DNA of 64,000 nucleotides from Cryoendolithus antarcticus (lineage: Eukaryota; Ascomycota; Dothideomycetes; Cladosporiales; Cladosporiaceae), in assembly GCA_002077065.1 (NCBI GenBank), contig NAJO01000017.1:124001-188000 (forward strand), read 5' to 3'. The position numbers and the translations under genes are program-made. The first letter of the stretch is position 1, and the number at the start of each line of letters is the position of its first letter. The notes beneath the pieces were generated by a model. That model was not told where the DNA came from. It worked only from the letters and a program-made list of their open reading frames with translations, and ran no database searches. Shown here one piece after another: positions 33,556-43,719 of this stretch.

Positions 33556-34437
33556 ATGGCACGCACTATTGTACGCCGGCGAATGCGACATGTCCAACAT
33601 CTGCCCAACAATACCGAGCTAACGCCTCAAGATCCGGCGGTAGCAGAGCAACAGCTCCTGAAAAGCATCACAGCCAGTCTCACTCTGGCGGGCTTTGATG
33701 GCGCAGATTCAACCGCGCTCGAGATGTTCCGCGGGCTTGTCGAAGAGTACATGCTCAGTATTTTGACGGATGTACGGGAAGGCATGGACGCGCAGCGGCG
33801 TGCCACTCCCACAGCCACGGACTTCTCTTGGGCCTTGTCGCGGGTGGGAAGCACGCGATCGCCAGCTCAGCTACACGACTACATGAAGTCGGGTCTCCCG
33901 GAGCCGATCTCCTACCCGCCCTTACTTGATCCTTCGCCTGCGCTAGCGACAGCACCGGACTTTTCTAGCCTGCTACAGCCTCTCATCGAGAGGCCGCTAG
34001 CCTACGTCCCACCCCACTTTCCTTCACTGCCTTCTCAACACGCCTGGAAAAGTACACCAGTCTTCGCAAGTCGCGAGACAGACGCGCGGAAGATAAGGGA
34101 GAAGGCTACAGAAGAAGGGAAGCTGGCAGAGGGCGCATTGAGGAAGCTTGCAGCTGCTGCGAAAGCAAGTGCGATCAAGGCAGACGGGAAACGGCGGAGC
34201 GGTAATGCGTTGGCAGGCGTGGGCAAGATCAGAGGGAGTGTGATAGTGGTGGCGGGAAAGAAGCGGCCAGCGGCTGAGATGATGCTGGATGATCTGCTGG
34301 GTGACATTGGAGCGGCGAAGGAAGATGGAGACGTACTGGCGATCGACGGTGTGCAGGCAGCGTCCGCCCTGAACGCTTTGGAGGAGCGGGTGGTAGTCAA
34401 TGCGGGAGTGAGAAGCTGGCGAAGTGGTGCGAGGTGA
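33556..34437 (+). CDS. TAF8: TFIID subunit TAF8-like (histone-fold Bromo-TP domain)
   Basis: A single exon, 293 residues from the ATG giving MARTIVRRRM. Residues about 25-105 form a histone-fold Bromo-TP domain (QQLLKSITASLTLAGFDGAD ... FRGLVEEYMLSILTDVREG ... RATPTATDFSWALSRV). A second block near residue 155 (AYVPPHFPSLPSQHAWKSTPVF) is the TAF8 C-terminal signature around the PHFPxLPxxHxWxxTP motif. The tail is Lys/Ala-rich. TAF8 pairs with TAF10 in TFIID and supports RNA polymerase II initiation in the nucleus. The gene converges with the small Som1 gene 200 nt downstream. Confidence 0.88.
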   Translation: MARTIVRRRMRHVQHLPNNTELTPQDPAVAEQQLLKSITASLTLAGFDGADSTALEMFRGLVEEYMLSILTDVREGMDAQRRATPTATDFSWALSRVGSTRSPAQLHDYMKSGLPEPISYPPLLDPSPALATAPDFSSLLQPLIERPLAYVPPHFPSLPSQHAWKSTPVFASRETDARKIREKATEEGKLAEGALRKLAAAAKASAIKADGKRRSGNALAGVGKIRGSVIVVAGKKRPAAEMMLDDLLGDIGAAKEDGDVLAIDGVQAASALNALEERVVVNAGVRSWRSGAR

Positions 34438-34635
34438 GAGCGTGGGCTTGGGTTGAAGCTGGAGACGGCTCTGGACCATCATGGGACTTTTAGCGTGGCG
34501 TTGGTGGCGATTTGATACCCTCAGGATGTGAATGGCAACATATCGTCGCTGTCATGACCTGTGAAAAGCATTCTTACTGCTGCCTTCTTCTTACACATTC
34601 GAGCACGTGATACGTCCTTGACTGCCAACCTCACC

Positions 34636-34967
34636 TCAGCAATCTTCGGCCTCCCAACTAGTAGTCTCAACTGTCAAACCATTCGCACATCTGTCTTCGG
34701 TCAGATCTCACGCAGATGCTTGCGTTGCCTCCGCTATGCATGTAAGTACGGCCACACTCACTTCCTGAACAATCTCAAAATCGGCTCGCACTGCACTTTC
34801 GACTTCCGATCTTCCGTCGGGCCGTCGAGATCGCACTTATACTGGACCAGCTCTTTTAGCTCGCACTCCTTCAGGTTCACGGGCTGCTTTCGTCGTCTAC
34901 CGTTCGGTAGATATTGGATCTGCTCTTCGAGTTTTGAGGGTGGGAAGGCGACGGTGAGAGGCGCCAT
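34636..34967 (-). CDS. SOM1: Mitochondrial export protein Som1
   Basis: Two exons, 34967-34762 and 34690-34636, over a 71-nt intron (GTGAGT...ATCTGACCGAAGACAG); 86 residues. The sequence reads MAPLTVAFPPSKLEEQ, then YLPNGRRRKQPVNLKECELKE split by the family's Cys, then LVQYKCDLDGP, then VQCEPILRLFRKC across the splice site, and ends WEAEDC. The spacing of four cysteines and the RLFRKC block match the fungal Som1 family. Som1 supports the mitochondrial inner membrane peptidase complex (Imp1/Imp2) that matures exported proteins in the intermembrane space. It is divergent from the XRCC2-like gene with only 107 nt between start codons. Confidence 0.85.
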
Positions 34968-35074
34968 CGCTTCGCCACCAGCAGCGTGCCTACGGCCTCG
35001 CTGGTGTCGTTTGCACGCCCGAGGATTATGAGTGGGAGGCCATGAGATGATGCGATGATCTTGAGTCGGAGATA
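34968..35074. promoter_or_regulatory. Very short bidirectional promoter, Som1 / XRCC2-like
   Basis: Only 107 nt separate the two divergent ATGs, so the core promoters must overlap or sit within the neighbouring transcribed region. Confidence 0.6.
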
Positions 35075-36180
35075 ATGGCTGATGTTCTGGGGAAGAACAT
35101 GCTTATGGAGGTGGAGGAGATGGGGCTTGATGAAGTCAGTCCGTTCATACTATTAGCTTTTGCTACGTATGCTAATTCTGCCTACAGCTGCTACGCGAAT
35201 TACGAACACAGACGAAGAGCGACGATGTCGTGTTCAACTCACCATCGCTCGATCGAATGGCGGATGTTATGCAAGACACACTACGACAAGCTACGAAGTC
35301 TACCGCTTTCCACCCAATGCTCGAGATCAACTCTCCAGCACCTGGTGATGGGTTGAGTCAACTGCTACTCCATCTCGTCGCCTGTGCTGTGCTCCCAAGC
35401 TCGCACGGCGGATCTCACGCTTGCGTGGCGTTATTCGATCTCGACGGGACGCTCTCCGCTAGCCAACTTGCAAGACAGCTCTACGCAGGTCTCAAGGGCG
35501 TATCAGACGCTCTCGACGATACCGAGCGCGATGACATCGTCGCTTCGGCTCTTAATCACGTCCATGTCTTCCGCCCTCAATCACTGGCATCCACGATCGC
35601 CACACTGCGCGAGCTTCCCGCCGACCTTCTGCACACCGTCTATGCGTCGCAGAACCGTCGGCTAGCATTCATAGCCTTGACCCCAGCATCTTCATTCTAC
35701 TGGCAGGCTCGCGCGACGGAGGAAGACATCACCTTCGCGCGCACAACCAACTCGTCCCCTCCACCCGAAGCTGCAGCGACCTACGCCCAACTTACTGCTG
35801 CACTGAAGACCGCGAGTCTCCGGCTTAATAGCCCGGTGATACTCACTACGTTGAACATGCACCCTGTACCAAGTCAGCAGTCTCAACAAGCGTATAGCTT
35901 GGTCCGCGCACTCCGCCCTTCTTTGCCGCTGCCGCTTTCCAATCTTCCCACACTAAAGATCATAGTCCAACGGCAACAAGTGAGGAAGTTCCCTGCTTCG
36001 CTGAGCGTGCAGGAGGCTTTGCGCGAGGCTGCGGATCGTTTGGCTTCTGTGGAGGACACGAGGTACGCAGCTCAGGTGAATGAGTGGGGCATGGATCTGA
36101 GGACGCTGGAGAGGCTGAGTGACGAGAGCCTGGGGTGGGAGTTCGGGCTACTGAACGCGGCCGAGACGACGGCTGAGTAA
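35075..36180 (+). CDS. XRCC2-like Rad51 paralogue with degenerate Walker A
   Basis: Two exons, 35075-35134 and 35188-36180, over a 53-nt intron (GTCAGT...CTAATTCTGCCTACAG); 350 residues. The N-terminus MADVLGKNMLMEVEEMGLDE joins LLRELRTQ. The RecA-like core shows LEINSPAPGDGLSQLLLHLV where the P-loop should be, then ACVALFDLDGTLS at Walker B position, then HVHVFRPQSLASTIATLREL and FIALTPASSFYWQ, typical of fungal XRCC2-like proteins. The P-loop lacks the GK(S/T) lysine. XRCC2 works with RAD51D in homologous recombination; in several lineages its ATP site is dispensable. Assignment rests on motif order and composition rather than on a clear ATPase site. Confidence 0.72.
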
Positions 36181-36905
36181 ACGATCAAACGGCAGTCGCT
36201 GTGAACATCGTGTAACATTGCACGAAGTTCTTCCGCTGGTTCCTGACGACCGGGATCGCCTGCGCCACCACAACACCTACGAGGAGTCAGATGCAGCGTA
36301 TCAACGTGACGAGGTGACTTACATGGTGAGCTAAAAGCGTACAGCCTTGTACGCCCTCATGAGTATATATAGATCTCTGACGCCGAGATAGAGTTTCAGC
36401 CTTATGCGATTCCACTCTCGAGTCGGTTATCCTTCTACCCGCAGAATATGTGGCCTACCTCGATATGCAGCGTTACTCGAGACGTTTGCCAGAAATAGCA
36501 GCAATCGCCAACGAGCCTTGCAGACTGGAAATCTGGGGAGTGTGCACCGCTTTGCGGTCGCCGTGTAGCCTGGCCTTTTCTGAGGCAACCTTGGGCCCAG
36601 AGTGATGTCGCTCACTGACGGAATCACAGTAGAGAAAGGGCAGTGCAAGCAGGAGGAGCAGCATGATGCAGAAAGGCGGGCAACGCGCACAGGCAGTGCG
36701 AGCATCGAGGGCAGTGTGGTGTATGACGCTGTACGAGAGAGATGGTATATAGAGGGACCATGTAGACCAAGAAAGCGAACTCACCCAGAAAGCGGAACAC
36801 AACACACAGAGACCACAACAGGAGTCAGTCACTCTAGCAACCTCCTCACCATACCGCGAACATGCCATCTTTGCGTTCTATGCTCGGCTCTACCATGATG
36901 TTACC
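36181..36905. other. Intergenic with TATA-like element
   Basis: No gene is supported. It contains an ATG at 36862 that opens a signal-peptide-like stretch in a different frame from the downstream secreted protein. Confidence 0.5.
36746..36752 (+). promoter_or_regulatory. Candidate TATA box of the secreted cysteine-rich gene
   Basis: TATATAG lies about 110 nt before the ATG at 36862 and about 154 nt before the ATG at 36906. Confidence 0.35.
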
Positions 36906-37553
36906 ATGGTCGGCTATACCTTAGCCCGACCAGCCTCCACCGCGCTCGACGTGAACGGCAATACGACGAGCCTCGAAGCACGCCAGTTGTCGAACTGCTA
37001 CGCAAGAACTGAACTTGGCGGACACGGCAATCCTCACCAAAATTATCTGCACAAGCAGCTCAGCGTACGTCCTTGCGAGAATCGAGACTACGCTGGCGTC
37101 AACTGACTCGGAGCACAGGAAACCATCACCTGCGACCAGGAGAACGGCTGCACCGTCGGCCAGCAGAACTCAAAGTCGTTCACGGTCGGCTTCACCTTCG
37201 GCCGTGACATTCTGGGATGGATCGACGGCGGATTCGGCGTCGAGGAGAGCTGGACCACCGGGAACTCTTACGAATGTAACGGTGGACCAGGCGACACAGT
37301 GTGCATTTGGCAGAAGATTGCGCACACTGCGGTCAATCGATCACTCGTCATGCTTCGCCGGTACGGTGACTGACATGTGATTCAGTATACTGTGCGAGAC
37401 CACGATCCTTGCTCCGCTTGGTATGGAGCGCCAGCGGTGATCACAAGCCCAAACAAGGGTAACCGTGGCGGGGGGTACTATTGTGTCGTTGGCACTTGTC
37501 GCAACACGGGGGACCAGTGTTGGGACAAGGAGGGGAGGGCTGGAGGGCCATAG
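36906..37553 (+). CDS. Small cysteine-rich protein, probably secreted
   Basis: Three exons, 36906-37064, 37119-37331 and 37386-37553, with two 54-nt introns in phase; 179 residues from the in-frame ATG. Nine cysteines are spread through the mature part (NCYAR, ITCDQ, GCTVG, YECNG, VCIWQ, PCSAW, YYCVV, TCRNT, QCWDK), and the middle is aromatic and Gly-rich (FTVGFTFGRDILGWIDGGFG). The frame itself shows no good signal peptide, but an ATG at 36862 in the next frame opens a signal-like PSLRSMLGSTMML, so the true start may be frame-damaged. It resembles small secreted fungal proteins of unknown role; I recognise no named family. Confidence 0.62.
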
Positions 37554-38155
37554 AGTCGGCTCAAGCTATAGTGACGGTCACTGAGAAGGCGAGCACGAGG
37601 GCAATGCGCATGCTGTGTGACCTCGATCGGTGCCCTCGGGAGCAGGAGCGGTGGAGCGGGTAGGGAAGGTCTCGAGAAGGTCGCTGCGAACTGCAGTACG
37701 GAGTGATCGCGGGTCATAGGTCTTCGTTCGGCTTACAGACGTATTTCAACGTTTTGGCCGTGGCGTGTGGTCATTAGACGGAACGCAGTTGAGGTACAGA
37801 CCCTTGCCAGCACGTGAAACAACAAAGCGGGTCCTCACAGAGATTCAAGGGCAACGGGATGACCCGCGACGTCGGCTCTTTATCCGACGCGCCTGTGCGC
37901 CTCGACCACTTTCACAGGGCTGATGCCATTGCAACGGCGTCGACAAGACGTTGCTGGCATTGGTCAGTGGCGGCGACGGACACTGAAATACCGACACTCG
38001 CTTGCTACGTATCAATACTTCCCTGACAGACGACAGCAGCGGCGCCCCCAGCCTTGCTGCCAGCATCATCTCAATCGGTGAGGCACGACTTGGACCCTCA
38101 TACGGAGCGGCATTACCACTCCAACCGACCTCTGGCACTTGCCAGACCAGTCAGC
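37554..38155. other. Intergenic, Opy2 promoter side
   Basis: No gene is supported in this stretch. Confidence 0.5.
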
Positions 38156-39613
38156 ATGTCTTCTGCTGTCGAGCATACCCTCCGGAGCATATTCCGCCGC
38201 TGCCTGAACTGTCCGCCCGAGACGCCAACATGCCCCGTCTGCCCCAGCAGCCAGATCTGCTCCCTCGTCCCTTCAAGCTGCACCGAATGCGCCAAGATGA
38301 TATGCATCCGCGATCCCACGAGCAGCTCTAGCGCAGGCCCAAACGTCGGCGCAATCGCAGGAGGTGTCATAGGCGGAGTGGCGTTCGTGGCAGTAGTCGT
38401 CTTCCTGCTATGGAGATTCTGGATCCGGAAGAAGCGGGCACAGCAGGAAGCTGAGGCAGGGGAGTGGGAGGGCGATGACATCGCGCAGCAAAAGGCGCTG
38501 CATTTCCAGGCGATGAATCAGGATGCTGCTAGTACCCGGACGAGAGGCAGTCTGGCGAACAGCATACTCAGCCGGGCGAGTAACTTCATCCAAATTGCAT
38601 ACATACCTGGAGTTACGACGAACCGCAATGGAGGTTCTGGACACAACAGTCTTGGGCCGGTGCCTCCCATACCCGCAGCGCGGAGAGATATGCCAAGGAG
38701 TCCGCTCGCAGGTGATGATGGAGCGCTGTTCTTCATGCCAGGCGACTTGCGGGACAGCACGTACTCTGCAACATCCTCGATTGGTGACAGACGAGACACG
38801 CAATACACACGAGCATCGATCACGCCATCTCTCGCAAGATCTTCGATCGCTTCAGGACTCTACCGAGACGAAGTACCGCCACCCGCGATGCCTGCCCAGC
38901 AAATCGTCCGAGCAGCACCACGTATGGTCTCGGTGAAATCGACGTCCACTCACTCCGGCGACTCGCCTCCCTCCACATCCCCAAAGACCCAGTCAGACTT
39001 CACAGACTTCGCGACTAGCACGCCAAACGGCAAGGGCAAGAACGTGCAAGTCATGATGCCAGGCCAGGGCGATCGGTCAGCAGGTGGCTCGGTCAAAAGC
39101 GTAGGCAGAGCTCACCAGATCACTCTTGGAAGTAAAGGCAAGAGCTCCGGTCGCTTTCCCGTACGGCAGCCAAGCGATTCCTCAACCTTGACAGCCGGTA
39201 CTAGCAAGCACATTCCTACAGTCTCATCGCCTCTGGCTGGCCTAGGCGACGACTCGGACGCGGATTCGGAAGACGAGCACGCTCGTGCTCGACAATCACT
39301 CGTACGCTCAGAGTCTAATAGCGCAGTCGCAACACCAGATGCACAGCCTCTCGAATCACCATTCTTTGACGCTTCAGAACATCCTTCATCCTCCTCAACA
39401 TCACCACAACGCCTAAATCCATATGCCTCGATGGCCAAGTCAATAGGCACGAGCGTCGACGATCGGCCGAAGCGCGGCGGCAAAGGCATGGGCGGGCTGA
39501 GCGACATTATCGAGGAAGCTACGAGACGTGCATCGCGAGTGAGCGGGAGCACTGACAGCGGCGGAGCGAAAGCTGCAGAAGGCCCGTTCAGCGACAAGCA
39601 CCAAGTCGATTGA
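38156..39613 (+). CDS. OPY2: Membrane anchor protein Opy2
   Basis: A single exon, 485 residues from the ATG of MSSAVEHTLRS. A short outer domain has the Opy2 cysteine pattern: CLNCPPETPTCPVCPSSQIC then SCTECAKMIC. One transmembrane helix follows (AIAGGVIGGVAFVAVVVFLLW), then a stop-transfer RKKR and a long Ser/Thr-rich cytosolic tail. A conserved C-terminal block GGKGMGGLSDIIEEATRRAS is present. In yeast Opy2 anchors Ste50 at the plasma membrane and so feeds the Sho1 branch of the HOG osmostress pathway. The lack of an N-terminal signal peptide agrees with the single-span topology. Confidence 0.9.
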   Translation: MSSAVEHTLRSIFRRCLNCPPETPTCPVCPSSQICSLVPSSCTECAKMICIRDPTSSSSAGPNVGAIAGGVIGGVAFVAVVVFLLWRFWIRKKRAQQEAEAGEWEGDDIAQQKALHFQAMNQDAASTRTRGSLANSILSRASNFIQIAYIPGVTTNRNGGSGHNSLGPVPPIPAARRDMPRSPLAGDDGALFFMPGDLRDSTYSATSSIGDRRDTQYTRASITPSLARSSIASGLYRDEVPPPAMPAQQIVRAAPRMVSVKSTSTHSGDSPPSTSPKTQSDFTDFATSTPNGKGKNVQVMMPGQGDRSAGGSVKSVGRAHQITLGSKGKSSGRFPVRQPSDSSTLTAGTSKHIPTVSSPLAGLGDDSDADSEDEHARARQSLVRSESNSAVATPDAQPLESPFFDASEHPSSSSTSPQRLNPYASMAKSIGTSVDDRPKRGGKGMGGLSDIIEEATRRASRVSGSTDSGGAKAAEGPFSDKHQVD

Positions 39614-40010
39614 TGTAGCCAAGCTCTGGCATTTAGTTCGAGGCGGGACCTTCGATATATATGAGGACATGAAGGCGTTCTGGTGCGGCATGTCTGGGAT
39701 TCATTTCTACATACCATTCGATGTATATATGAGCATAGGCTGCACGTCTACTAACTACGGTCCAGATGTATCTTTTCCCCGCAGCGATCCTCCCGTCTCA
39801 CGTGTCGTAGTGCGAAGCTTATATGCACTTGCTTGCCTCATCGAGCGCAGCTTATCTTGAACTGCATCATGATAGCCGCGCATTCGCATGGGTGTCGCGG
39901 CAGTGAGGAGGTACATGTGCGGTCGTGCATGTAGGCATGATGTCGCTACTTGCGTCTGACATCTGCCCTTCTGCAACATTGTCTGCACGTTTGCGAAGTT
40001 GCGATACGTG
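39614..40010. other. Intergenic, sugar transporter promoter
   Basis: Short AT-rich tracts (TATATATGA near 39655 and 39722) are present. No gene is supported. Confidence 0.5.
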
Positions 40011-41905
40011 ATGGCGGAACCCGAAAAGATCAAGCATGATAGTGTTGATCTACAGACAGATACCAAGCAGCATATTGAAGATGCTGCCATCGCGACAGAT
40101 AAGGAGCATCAGCTTACTTTGGGAGAGGCACTAAAGGCCTATCCGAAGGCGATAGCATGGAGTGTCTTACTTTCCACGGCGGTGGTGATGGAGGGCTACG
40201 ATACGATTCTGGTAAGTAATACACATTTCGATGGGACTGCGAAACGGCGATGTCTAACGAGAACGACTAGATCGGTTCTTTCCTCGCCTCCCCGTCTTTC
40301 GTCAACACGTTTCACAACACCGGTTCAGCCGCCGACGATACATTAACCATCACCGCACCTTGGCAATCCGCTGTCGCGAACGGCGCCTACATCGGCGAGA
40401 TCCTCGGCCTCGCTGCGACAGGTATTCTATGTGATCGCTTTGGCAACAAAGCTGTCATGACTGGTGCTACGGTGTTGATGATAGCCTTCATCTTCATCTC
40501 GTTCTTCGGCGAGACGTTAGCATTGCAGCTCGCAGGCCAGATCTTGTGCGGAATCCCGTGGGGAGCGTACCAGACTATCACTACGGTGTATGCTAGTGAG
40601 GTTTTGCCGGTGGCGCTGAGAGGTGAGTCACACTTTAGCGAGGACGATAGTGGACTAGACCGGAGATGCTGACTGGAGAGTAGGCTACTTGACGAGCTAC
40701 GTGAATCTTTGTTGGGTCATTGGGCAGTTCATCGCTTCTGGCGTCTTGGTGGGTGTAGAGAACCGTACTGATGTATGGGGCTGGAAGTACGCGAACGCAC
40801 CTTTGGAACAAGCTCGATTGTAAGCTGACAGCGTCCAGAATCCCATACGCGGTCCAATGGGCATGGCCACTGCCGATCATCGCAGTCTGTCTCCTCTGCC
40901 CAGAAAGCCCAACATGGCGTACTACACCGTCCAATCCCCAACGTGACTCTCCGCTGACAGCTCCGCAGTCGTAAAGCACGGCAAAATCGAACAAGCAAGG
41001 ACCGCCGTCTCCCGTCTACAGGCAGCACATCCTCAAGCCCAGATCCCGAACCCCGACGAGACAGTCGCCCTCCTCCTCAGAACAGACGCGATCGAACAAG
41101 AACTCACCTCCTCCTCAAGCTACCTCGAATGCTTCCGGGGTGCCAATCTGCGCCGCACGGAGATCGCCACCTTGACCTGGACCACGCAGCAGATGTGCGG
41201 TCCTGTATTGCAGACGTTCGCTACATATTTGTTCGTTCAGGCTGGACTGGCTAGTAGTCAGGCGTTCAATATGACGTTGGGGTTATATGCTATTGCATTT
41301 GTCGGGACTATTCTGTCGTGGCCTTTAATTGCCAACTTCGGGCGACGAACGATATTCTTGAGTGGGCTGGGCGCGATCTTCGTGAGCTTGATGGTTGTTG
41401 GGTTCTTGGGTATCGCGGGACCGGAGAATAGCAGTGCTTCTTGGGCGGCTGGCGCGTTTCTGTTGATCTTCACGTTTATTTATGACTCGACTGTTGGGCC
41501 GCTAACTTGCAAGTCGCGGGTCGTCAATTACTGTTTGCCTCTACTGATCTAAGAACAGATGTCATCGTTCCCGAAGTCTCCTCCTCACGCCTCCGCCACA
41601 AGACCACAGTCATTGCACGGAACATGTACAACGTCACATGTATCTGGACTGGTGTGCTGACGCCTTACATGCTGTGAGTCAGCCTCTTCGATTGTCTCGC
41701 GTGTTAGTTGCTGACATGCTGTAGCAACAACACAGCTTGGAACTGGGGCTCTTACGTTGGTTTCTTCTGGGCGGGCATGACTGCGCTTTGCTTCGTATGG
41801 GCATACTTCCGCCTGCCTGAGACGAAGGGACTTACATACGCGGAGCTCGACGAGCTATTCCAGGCAAAAGTGCCGGCGAGGCAGTTTGGGAAACCGAAAA
41901 CGTAG
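40011..41905 (+). CDS. MFS sugar transporter, alpha-glucoside permease-like
   Basis: Seven exons: 40011-40211, 40271-40622, 40684-40786, 40839-40918, 40969-41508, 41559-41673 and 41725-41905. They join in phase to 523 residues with introns of 50-61 nt. Motifs follow the sugar porter family: VVMEGYDTIL in helix 1, GILCDRFGNKAVM, IPWGAYQTITTVYASEVLPVALRG, PESPTWLV, TQQMCGP in helix 7 and PETKGLTYAELDELF at the end. The YDTIL start, PWGAYQT and TQQMCGP resemble maltose/alpha-glucoside:H+ symporters. Intron 5 uses a GC donor (GCAAGT at 41509) with a normal AG acceptor. The gene likely mediates plasma-membrane disaccharide uptake; the substrate is inferred. Confidence 0.9.
41509..41558 (+). other. 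GC-AG intron 5 of the sugar transporter
   Basis: The 50-nt intron begins GCAAGT and ends AAGAACAG. Removing it joins VGPLT to YVIVPEVSSSRLR in phase, as expected for the family. No GT donor nearby restores the frame. Confidence 0.8.
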
Positions 41906-42174
41906 TTGTGACTGTACTTGCATTTCCGACAATCATAGAGGCGCGGGTAGTTGCCACTGTACACATTCTTCACTGAAGCTTGCGAGTCCGACTTTCGCCA
42001 GACATGCTTAGGACATCCTGCCGCCCGACGCTTACCGCCTTGTTCTTTCTGATCCCCTTTCCTGTCCAGATTAGCTCCTTCCTTGACTTGCGGGTCCTCA
42101 GGTTACCAACATCAGCGATACTCTACACAACTGCCGGAAGTCCCGGAACCCAAGGTGCACGGGTCAGAATTTAC

Positions 42175-42617
42175 TCACCCAGCTAGTCCCCTCAAGAACT
42201 CATGTAATGTCTCATCCCCATCCTGGAGAAACCATTTCTGCGGCCTGTCGCCTTCCCTGCACTTGAGAGATACAAAATTTCCCCAATTCCCCAGGCACCG
42301 AACAAGGATACATATCCAGTGCGCTACTCTCCGAGGGCAGGTCCTGAGCATGGCGGCGGAGTGCCCACCTTGGCGAAGGGTTTGCCTCAATAAAGTCTAG
42401 GATCAGCGTGTTGTAGCTGTCAGATCCCCTTGAGTGTGTTGATCGAGGGTATGTCAGACTGTCTGAAGCATAGCTTCACTTGTAGTTTTTCGGATCCACG
42501 GACGGTGGCCTGGGATGATTTATCGACACGTTGAGAGAGGAGGACTGTTCTGGTATCGACGTCGAGTAGGATCTGTTCCAAAAGTTCTGCGATGTTCAGA
42601 GTGATTGCAGCAGCCAT
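42175..42617 (-). pseudogene. F-box-like gene remnant, copy A
   Basis: A minus-strand frame from the ATG at 42617 encodes an F-box-like start (LNIAELLEQILLDVDTRTVLLSQRVDKSSQATVRGSEKLQ split across the motif) and stops at 42420 after 65 residues. Further left, 42330-42304 encodes SSALDMYPCS and, in another frame, QKWFLQDGDETLHEFLRG. Both strings have counterparts in copy B. The order shows a decayed duplicate with at least one frame change. F-box proteins recruit substrates to SCF ubiquitin ligases. Confidence 0.6.
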
Positions 42618-42925
42618 GCGATGGATGGGGAGTCGGGGCGTTAAGATATTCACAATGAAACTGAGCGCTGTAGGTGGTGAAGTGAGGGCAAGATGACGAG
42701 TGGGCATGTGGAGGATCGCTTAAGTGAAATTGCCCCTGGAGTGAACGACGTTCACATGTTGTGGCGAACTTGGTTGGAAGGCACGATCCTCCGCCGGCGA
42801 GTTCCCCCGAGCTCCTCACGCCGCCTTCATCGCAACACTCTTCGCTTTCGCGCCCAAGGTTCTTCCTTTACCGCCACAGCGGGCCGCCCTTTGTGAATAC
42901 ACAACGAGAACCACACTAGCAGAAT

Positions 42926-43447
42926 CTATGATCTAAGAAATTGCCTCAGCGTCTGGTCCTGGCGCCATAAGTCCCCTCCATCCCCCTGTACCGCTTTCTT
43001 CCACATTTTCTTCCACGTGCGTTCGGTCCAACGATTCGCTTCCAGGATTGAGCTGGGATACATGTCCAGCGCACTGCTGTCCCCGGCAGTGTCGTAACGA
43101 TGGGTGTGAGTTCGCCAGCGGGTGTATAGGGTGTATTCCACTCGACCAGCCTTGACAGGGAGCAGAGTGTTGAGGCCTAGAGAATCCCCGTGGTCGTCCA
43201 CACAGCACCGGTCTTCTGCTTCAGCGAGCAATTCTTCCTCAGTGCGATTGCTCCACCAGCTCATATATCAAAGCTTCCTGCACTTCTTGTAAGGAGGCGT
43301 GGCGATTTGCTCGAAGAAGAGCTTTACCTGTAGCTTGTCGGAGCCTCGGATCGTAGCGCGGAAAGTTCTGTTGACGCGCTGTGACAGAAGAACAGTCTTC
43401 GGGTCGGAGTGGAGAAGAATCCACTCCAGGAGTTCGGGGAGGCCCAT
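42926..43447 (-). pseudogene. F-box-like gene, copy B, with an in-frame TGA
   Basis: The ATG at 43447 opens MGLPELLEWILLHSDPKTVLL and SQRVNRTFRATIRGSDKLQVKLFFEQ, an F-box typical of Dothideomycete families. TGA follows KKCRKL near 43268, and the same frame continues as MSWWSNRTEEELLAEAEDRC, DSSALDMYPSS and ends QTLRQFLRS at 42926. A 46-nt GTGCAG...CTGAG intron could remove the stop but has weak signals. It may be an active two-exon gene or a pseudogene like copy A. Confidence 0.5.
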
Positions 43448-43719
43448 AACGATTGATGCTGCTGACGAGAGCGTGCCTTGATATAGAATGGTTGCAGGTA
43501 GTGCTGTAAGGGAAGGACGCATGTAGAAAGAGCAAGAGTGTAGCGTAAAAGTACTCACGAAGCGAGGAGCCATAGAGTTACCGCTGTATCACATGCGAGT
43601 CCATGCATGCGCGTGGCGCGAGATAGCTCAGGATTGAGATGAAGCGCATCACTCACATCTTCCCATCATATGAGTGACGACGTCTTCATCTACAAGCAAG
43701 TTCTCCAACTCTTATGAGT

